Source: Candidatus Sumerlaeota bacterium
GTDB lineage: Bacteria > CG03 > SLGR01
NCBI GenBank assembly: GCA_007136585.1
Contig: SLGR01000157.1
Coordinates: forward strand, 1 to 7,980
Direction: 5' to 3'
DNA length: 7,980 bases
Both the position numbers and the translations under genes were made by a program. This document shows positions 1 to 7,100 of the stretch, one piece after another (position 1 is the first letter of the stretch; each line of letters opens with the position of its first letter). The notes under the pieces are model-generated. The model did no database searches and was not told the DNA's origin. It saw nothing but the letters and a program-made list of their open reading frames with translations.

Positions 1-1175
1 CGGTGAACGGCGGTTTTTCTTACAGTCTTTTCTTCAACCGAAGTTATTTTTATATCCACCACCCTTCCGTCTTTTACCACGGGTATGAAGTTCAGTTTCC
101 TTGAATCAGGTTTTTGCTGCGATTCAACGTACTGGCCTCTGGCCCAATCCTCAAACTTTCTTTTCTGAACATCCTCCGGGTATTTTATCCTGTAAAGCTC
201 AAGCATCGCGTCAGCCAGATCAATAACCAGGGGTTTTATTTTCTGAAAACTCAGAGAAGTCCTGAACCCCACAAACCCCACGTTGAAAAGATGGGGTATA
301 AGCTCACCGCTTTCCCTCTCGTATCCAACATTATCGGTATACCCTAGAATATATCCGATCGGCCTCTTTAATTTCTGCTCGTCTTCCGCGCTCAGGGTGT
401 ATGTAAATATATGCTCTACTTTCTGTTCAACGCTGAGGTTTGAAAAATCTGTTTCAGGGAACTCACTGCTGTAAAACTCTTCGTTCTCTTTAAATATAGA
501 TGCGGCCTTTGCAGTATCATAGATTACCACCGTCTCGTTCTTTCTCCTGTGCCTGAACCTGATTATTCCGAGACCCAGTTGTTTCAGTTCGTTTTCGTAT
601 TTATTTATCTGTTCTATTGTCTCAGGGCTGCTGACCCAGGCCCCGGGTTTTACCCCCTGTATGACCATTAAGGTTACTCCGCTGTCGTGCTTCCAGTCAT
701 AATCCCATTTTTCAATCAGGCGGGTCCGGGCCTCTTTTACTGCAGCCTCCCGGCGGCGGTTAAGTTCGGAGAGGTTCTCTATTATTTTCAGCTCACTGTC
801 AGAAAAGGATGTATCTTCAAAAGCATCCAATCCGGGGGTAAAGAAGAAGGAAAAGCTAACCCCTTCAGCAGGTATATTATCCTTACTTACATCGGAAGGA
901 ACGTTGAAGGGGAGAGGAGGGGCGCGGTCAGGGTTGGCCCTCAGCCAGTCGTCCAGGGCCCTGTTGAAACCCTCACCTAGCGCTTGCGAAGCCCACGCAA
1001 GAACCTCCGGAAAAAAATTGTAGGCTTTGGGTATGTTTTTTATCCGGCGCCGCGCTCTGCTGTCTTCAAACCCCATAAGAAAATTTACGGGCCCCGAGAG
1101 GAGTTTACGCAAATTATCGTCCCCGACCGCCCTTTCAATCTGCCTCCGCGCGGACGGGTCGTTTAAGGCTTTGGT
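1..1175 (-). other. Unassigned C-terminal part in this window (continues past edge)
   Basis: Residues about 2226-2616 and beyond. It opens with a basic helical stretch (SRARRRIKNIPKAY) and a proline-rich turn (RAPPLPF). An aromatic strand (SFSFFFTPG) follows, then a long charged helix. A mixed section contains RPIGYILGYTDNVGYE (GYILGYT begins at Gly2499) and FNVGFVGF. The last residues (FIPVVKDGRVVDIKITS) look like a beta hairpin that is cut by the window edge. I recognise no family. The early basic part may still belong to the nuclease domain and bind DNA. Confidence 0.5.
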
Positions 1176-4100
1176 CAGACGGCCCATCTTCCCCGTATTA
1201 TACTTACCGTCATAAAAAAGATACTTTAAGAGACTTGTATTTTTGGTCCTATTCTTGAACTCAAAGAGATAGATTTGTCCACCTTTCATAACTATTCCGT
1301 CTATCTCAACTATAGACTGTCCGGATTTATCTCGCAGGGTTATCCCCGCCGCAAGAATACTGTAACCGGAGTTTCTGAGATTTACCATCGCCTGTAACTC
1401 TGCAACAAGATCACTTATGCTTCCTTTGTATTCTTTTTCTCTGCCTTCTTTTCCAGAATCGGTTTTCCCGTATATTAACTTATTCAGATATGAGCCTATC
1501 TGAATTATAGTTTCATCCGCCCCGTAAACCCCTATGGTTTCCTTTATAATTTCAAGGTTTTTAGCGGGCATATAAGCTGCTATAAGGATAAGAGCCTCTA
1601 GGAGCTCGCTGGATTTATCGTAGGCCCTTTCGGCCTGCACTTCCCCCGGCCCTTCGATAAGGCTTCTGAGGCGTTTCTCAAGGAGAGCCGCGGAATCTGC
1701 GGGAAGCTTCCCGTCCAGAAGGGTTTTAAGCTCAGCTAAACGGGTTTCAGTCTCAGGCGGCAAGCCTTTTCCAGGGAACCCTACTATACCGGCCTCCATA
1801 AGCACCCTTCTCTGTTCTATATTGAACCCGGCCGACTCAAGTATAACTGCTTTCTCCCTGAGCTGGGCCGCGGTATAATTACCTGCCCTTGCGGGCCCGC
1901 CGTCTTTTCCCGGAACCCTGCGCCCGGACTCATCCAGGCCTACAAGGTGGGCCCGAAGCAGGGCATCCCCTGCCCTGGGGGTGGCAGGAAGATCCAGGTT
2001 AAGAAGGAAAACCCTGTATACTTCAGCTTTATCAACCCTCTCACGGGCGGGTATCTCAGGGCCCTGCTGCTCATCTATCTTCCGAAGCATTTTATCTATC
2101 TGTTTGACGCGGCGGTAAAAACTTATACTGTCAAGTTGACGGTCTCCGAAACGCCTCAATATCTCCTTAAGAAGCTCACTGTCTTCTATCCCCATCCGCC
2201 TGAGCTCCCCCCGGATAAGCCTCTCCACACCTGCCAGTTCCATCCTACCCCTATCTACCTCCGCGCCGATATCGGCTGGGAGAAGAACGCGCAGTTCTTC
2301 CGGTATTGTGGCCGCCAAAGATCGTACAATCATTGATTCAACGCTAATATCGGGAAGTTTGGGAAGTTCCGGGTCCGGATGAGCGTATGCCGATACCCAC
2401 GTAAGACCAAGCAGTGAGAGGGTTCTAAGGGTTCCGCGCACAGCTTTTTTAAGAATAAGTTCTGCCTGTCTTGCGCTTAGTAGGCTCAACCGGCCCCTGA
2501 TACCGGCGAATACTTTCCCCAGACGCAGGGTTCCCTCAATAAAACGCTCTGAAACAGGAAGAGAATGACCTTCACTAATCATCTCGTAACTGTATCGATT
2601 TATAACCCGTTTCCCGAAATCACGGAAAGTTTTCAAATACATAAACCCCGAAGTATCCCGTTTCTCCTCCAGGGATATCCTCAGGAGAGTAAGCGGCTCA
2701 AAAGGAAGGTTACGCTGCCTCAGTTCGTTTTCAATCCACAGGAGCGTTGCGCGGGCTGTCCTGTGCGAGCGAGTATCCATCGGCTCCATTAGAAGTGTTT
2801 CGGAATGCTCCCTGTACCTTAAATTCTCCTTTGTTTCCTCTATAGCCTTTAACCATCTTCTTCCCTTATATCTCCCTTCTGCCGAAGCCAGTTTCCTGTA
2901 TACCTCTATCATTCCAAGGTCAGCGATAAACTCGCCTACAGAATCATACTTGTTATGCATTTCAATCAAGTGCATTACCTCGTGCGCAAGTGTACCTATA
3001 AATATCTCGTGGGAATCCCTTTTTATGTAAGGTATCCCGTAATTCAGTCCGGCGTCGGCGTTATCGTAGTTTTCAACAAAACGGGTTTTACGCAGGATAC
3101 TTCTTTTTACGCTGTCAAATTTTCTCGGTATAATGATATTATCGGGTAATATGGCCCGGTAAATCTTTAATATGGCCAGCTGGTAGAGTTTAAGAAGCTC
3201 CTCCCTGTTTTCCATAAGGAGAAGATCCTCCAGCCTTTCGGCACCCAGGATTATATCAAGGGCTTTTTCCAGGTCTCCTTCCCGGGTCTCGTACATCATA
3301 AGAAAATCGTACTTATCCTCAAGTCTCTTTTTCACCTCAGGTATCCTGTTGAGATATTCGTGTAATGAAAAAAGACAGAGAGCCTTGAGTTCAACCGGGC
3401 TCTCAGGATCCAATGCTTCAATTTCCCTTAAGAGAATCATAAAAATATCAGCAGGAATATCCTCAAATTGCAGAGAACCCAGAGTCTCATTTACTTCCTC
3501 TACTTTATCCATCAGCTCATGGCTTATATATCCGCTTCTGAGCTGCTTTATAAGAAGTTCGCGCCGGCTCCCTACAACCTCCACTTCCGGAATTTTCAAG
3601 GGCTGACTCCGGTCACGGAAACGCACCCCCGCGCTCTTTATGCCGTAAATATAATATGGTTTCCCCGGTGAAACCTCTGAACCTGTTCTATGCTCTTCTT
3701 CACTGTAGCTCTCCCCTATGCGGGGAATTATAACCTCTCCTTTAAACTCCGACTCAATGTAAGAGCTGAGAAGCTGAATTAAATAGTTGTAAACAACCTT
3801 GTCATAACCGCTATCCTGTCTTCTTGTGCCGGCAACGGCGATGAACCTCAGGCAGGAATCAAGATCCCCCGGAGTTTCCGAGAAATCCTTTAGAATTTCC
3901 ATAAATTCCTCGTCAAAAAATCCACCGTTAAAGAGGTTTTTCACAATGGTGTAATCCTCAAGGACCTCCCAGGGAACCTTCTTCTCCCGGGCGAGGGCGA
4001 TTAGGATATCCAGTTCGTGGCGTTTCAGATCAGTTTCAGTAAGTACTCCGTCTTTTACCGCATTTTCAAGTTCGGAACGGGTCATACTCCAGGTTTCCGG

Positions 4101-7100
4101 CTCTTGTCCGGGCTCCGCGCGTATTCCCATAGCGTCTGAAAGAGCATTAATGTAATAGCCCGTAAACCCATAAACTCCCGTCCACCTTAAAAGACGCAGC
4201 ATAAACTCAAGAAGAGAAGTTCTACTTAAAACAGGTTTCCTCTCACGGGCCGGGTCCCCGTCATGTTTAATCCCGGAGGCTTTCTTTAGAGATACCAGGC
4301 GGGCGGTATTTCCCTCCGCCTCAAGGTACCCCCTGTTCCCACCGTAGGAGCCGAAATGGCCCACATCAACGTTTATCAGCCTTTTACCGGGAGACACCCT
4401 GATACCCGCACCCTGTTTTCGTTCGGGGGTATGGGCAAGAACCTGCGCGAAATCCAGGTTCTCTTCCGCGGGCTGAAGGTCCTCTTCATAATCAGCCCAG
4501 AATATTCCCGCATCGCCCGAACCTCCGCGGGATCTTCCGGCATCAAATATTTTGTCGCTGAAATCATTCTCGCGGAAAGCTTTACTTAGCCGTGAATTTA
4601 AGTCCCTTACTGTTTCGGAAGGACTTCTTCCCTGCGATATGTGCGGGAGAATACCGCCGTGTGAAAAAACCCGGTCCCCGGCCTCATAAGCAGCTTTAAG
4701 GCTGCCCGCCTCTATATCATTCGTAAGGTCGCGGACAAGATCCCTTAATCGGAGGTTCTCGCGTATACCCGGAAAATAGTATTCCTTATCAGCAAATATC
4801 ACCCTGCAGACCTCCTGCAGGGTTTTCTGGGCTATTATTTTCTCAAGATGCTCGTTATCCCACTGCATCTGGTACTGCATGGCCCTGTACTCCCTGCGGG
4901 TTTCACGCTGTACTTCATTATAAAGCCTGCCTATATCCCTTATGTACGTATCGCCGGAACTCCCGGTAAGGTACCCGAGACCCCCGTTATAGAGCCACAA
5001 CTCAAGCTGTTTATCATCACCCAGGATACCGCGTATAAACATCAGTTCGTGATTCCCAAGGAGCCTTATAACCTCCCCCCCCTGCTCCCCGGCCTGTTCC
5101 TGAAGACTCCTTATAAACTCAAGAGCCTCAGAGAAATGAGGCCCACGGTCTATCATATCACCCATCTGAACTAAGACAGCGGTTCCGCCTACCCAGTTTC
5201 CTTCAGTATCAATCAACCCGGCATCGCGGAGGCTCTGCTTAAACCCCTCAAGGTCGCCGTGTATATCACCTACAACAATATGGCGTTCTTTAATTTCAGA
5301 TTCAAAAAGCTCTCCCGCATTCTGTTCTGAGCCCCTGATCCACCCCTGCTCCGCGTTTAAAGCCCTGGCCGCGTATACCTTTTCCTGACGGGTTTTTGCG
5401 CGGGTTTCTTCTGGAGTAGAATAAATTTTCTTTTCCCGGGCGGGATCTTCAGTAAGTTCATAACTGCTCCGGCCGCTTGCAATATCCCCAGCGCTCTCAA
5501 GCGCCTTTATAAGCCTTTCGTCTCTCAGGGTATTGAGCTCTTCAAGGGTTCCGGCGGAAGAGAGATCCGCCTCCCCGCCCAGCGTAACCTCAAGACGGGG
5601 CGATAAACCGAATATTACCTGCAAACGGTGAAAATCCCCCGCGGATGAGCTCTCCGCAAGGGATCCGATAAAACCCTTCAGCCCTTCTCCCTCAAGGTTT
5701 TTCTCAGAGCTGCTGAAAAGACCGCTCCCGCTTATCTGCGCCGAGACCGCTTCCGGGTTGTAAATTATAACCTTTGAGCCGCCATAGACGCGCTCAAGGG
5801 GTATCCCCAGACGGGAGCCGAGTTCAAGAAGATCCATACTCTCAAGGAGAGAGCCCTCTTCAATAAAACCCGCCGCTTCGGCCCCGGAAAGGACAGCCTT
5901 TTCTCTTAATCCCAGAGAGTCAAGACCGGGGTCACCCGATATCAGGGCTATTCGTTCCGAGACTTCTCTCCAGGCGGACTCATCAAAAGCGCGCTCCGCC
6001 TCCCCCCGGCCGGATATCCCGAGGGCCCTTCCGTCATAGTAAACCGTTACCTTGCTCCCGGCGTACTCAAAGCGAAAATAAGCCCTGGAGCCGTCCTCTG
6101 AGATCGTACTCTCAAAACTCCCCGGAAATCCGATCCAGGATCCGGAACCCCTGTTTAATATATCAAGGGCTTCCCTTACCGTCGGGGCCCTGCCCCTCTT
6201 TCTTTCACGGGCGTTTTTTATAAGCTCAGCCTGCATCCTGAGAGCAACCTGCATCGGGAAGAAATCCTCTCTGAAGAAAGAACTCACCGCAAGACGCTCG
6301 TCTATAAGCTCGTTGTAGGCAAGGATACCGTCTCCGCGCAGGAAGCGGTAGTAGGTCTCTATCATCTCGGAAGTGTGCGAGGTTACACGCGGAAGCACAA
6401 CGCTGTAGGAGATTCCCTTTTCTTTTAAAAGTTCCGTCACACCGTCAGTGTGAAACCCGCCCAGGATCATCACAGAGGTGCGGTTCATCCCCGGCTCATC
6501 CGCGGCAAAGTTCTTTACAAAATACTCGTCCCTTCTCTCCGCAAGGTCGTAGAAGAGGCTCATCTCCTCCACGTACGGCGAGAGCGTATGAAGGATTCCG
6601 TCAAGACGGCTCATTTGCTGCCCGTACTCGCCTGAGAGACGACTGAAACTTTTCCTGAACCTCTCTGAGTTTTTACGGAAATACTTAAGCTCATCGCGGG
6701 TCACCTGGTTTAAGAGAAACTTCGTCATAACCTGCAGGTAATCCGAGACGAAGATAAGATCCTCTTCACTCCCGCTACGGCAGAGGGCCGAACCTATCTC
6801 CTCTATAACCCTCTGCTCCTCCCTGACTATGCGGTAGGTGTTTATACGTCTCATCTCCTCCATCGCGGAGATGTAATCTCTGAGATTTGAGTAGGCGCTC
6901 CCTGAGTTTATCTGGCGGGCTATGCTCTCATAAACAGGCTCCGGGGCCCGGAATATATCCCGGAACTTCGCAAACGGACTCATATCAACCGGGTTTATAT
7001 TCCTTACAAGGTGGTCGTACTCTCTCCTCAGGCGACGCTCGTCAAGATCCGAGAGACGCTCCGAGATTTCCATATACCTGGCGTACTCCGGGGATATGCT

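Noticed and set aside
1960-1995. GC-rich inverted sequence (gcatcccctgccctgggggtggcagg) that might be a terminator
   Set aside because: It is inside the coding frame, lacks a following T-run on either strand, and its symmetry is explained by Pro/Gly/Ala codons.
1947-2336. Plus-strand open frame of 129 codons
   Set aside because: It lies antisense to the giant gene, within a region where the minus strand encodes well-formed helices. Its protein has no domain logic and no ribosome binding site. It reflects the codon bias of the real gene.
2940-2955. Possible separate gene start near ATG codons just after the HEXXH motif
   Set aside because: The frame is continuous through this point and the third-ligand motif GEFIAD follows directly, so a start here would cut the zinc site in two.
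4376-4567. Minus-strand frame of 63 codons in a second register
   Set aside because: It overlaps the last part of the phosphatase domain in a different frame. The phosphatase frame carries the AHTP motif there, so this is a shadow.
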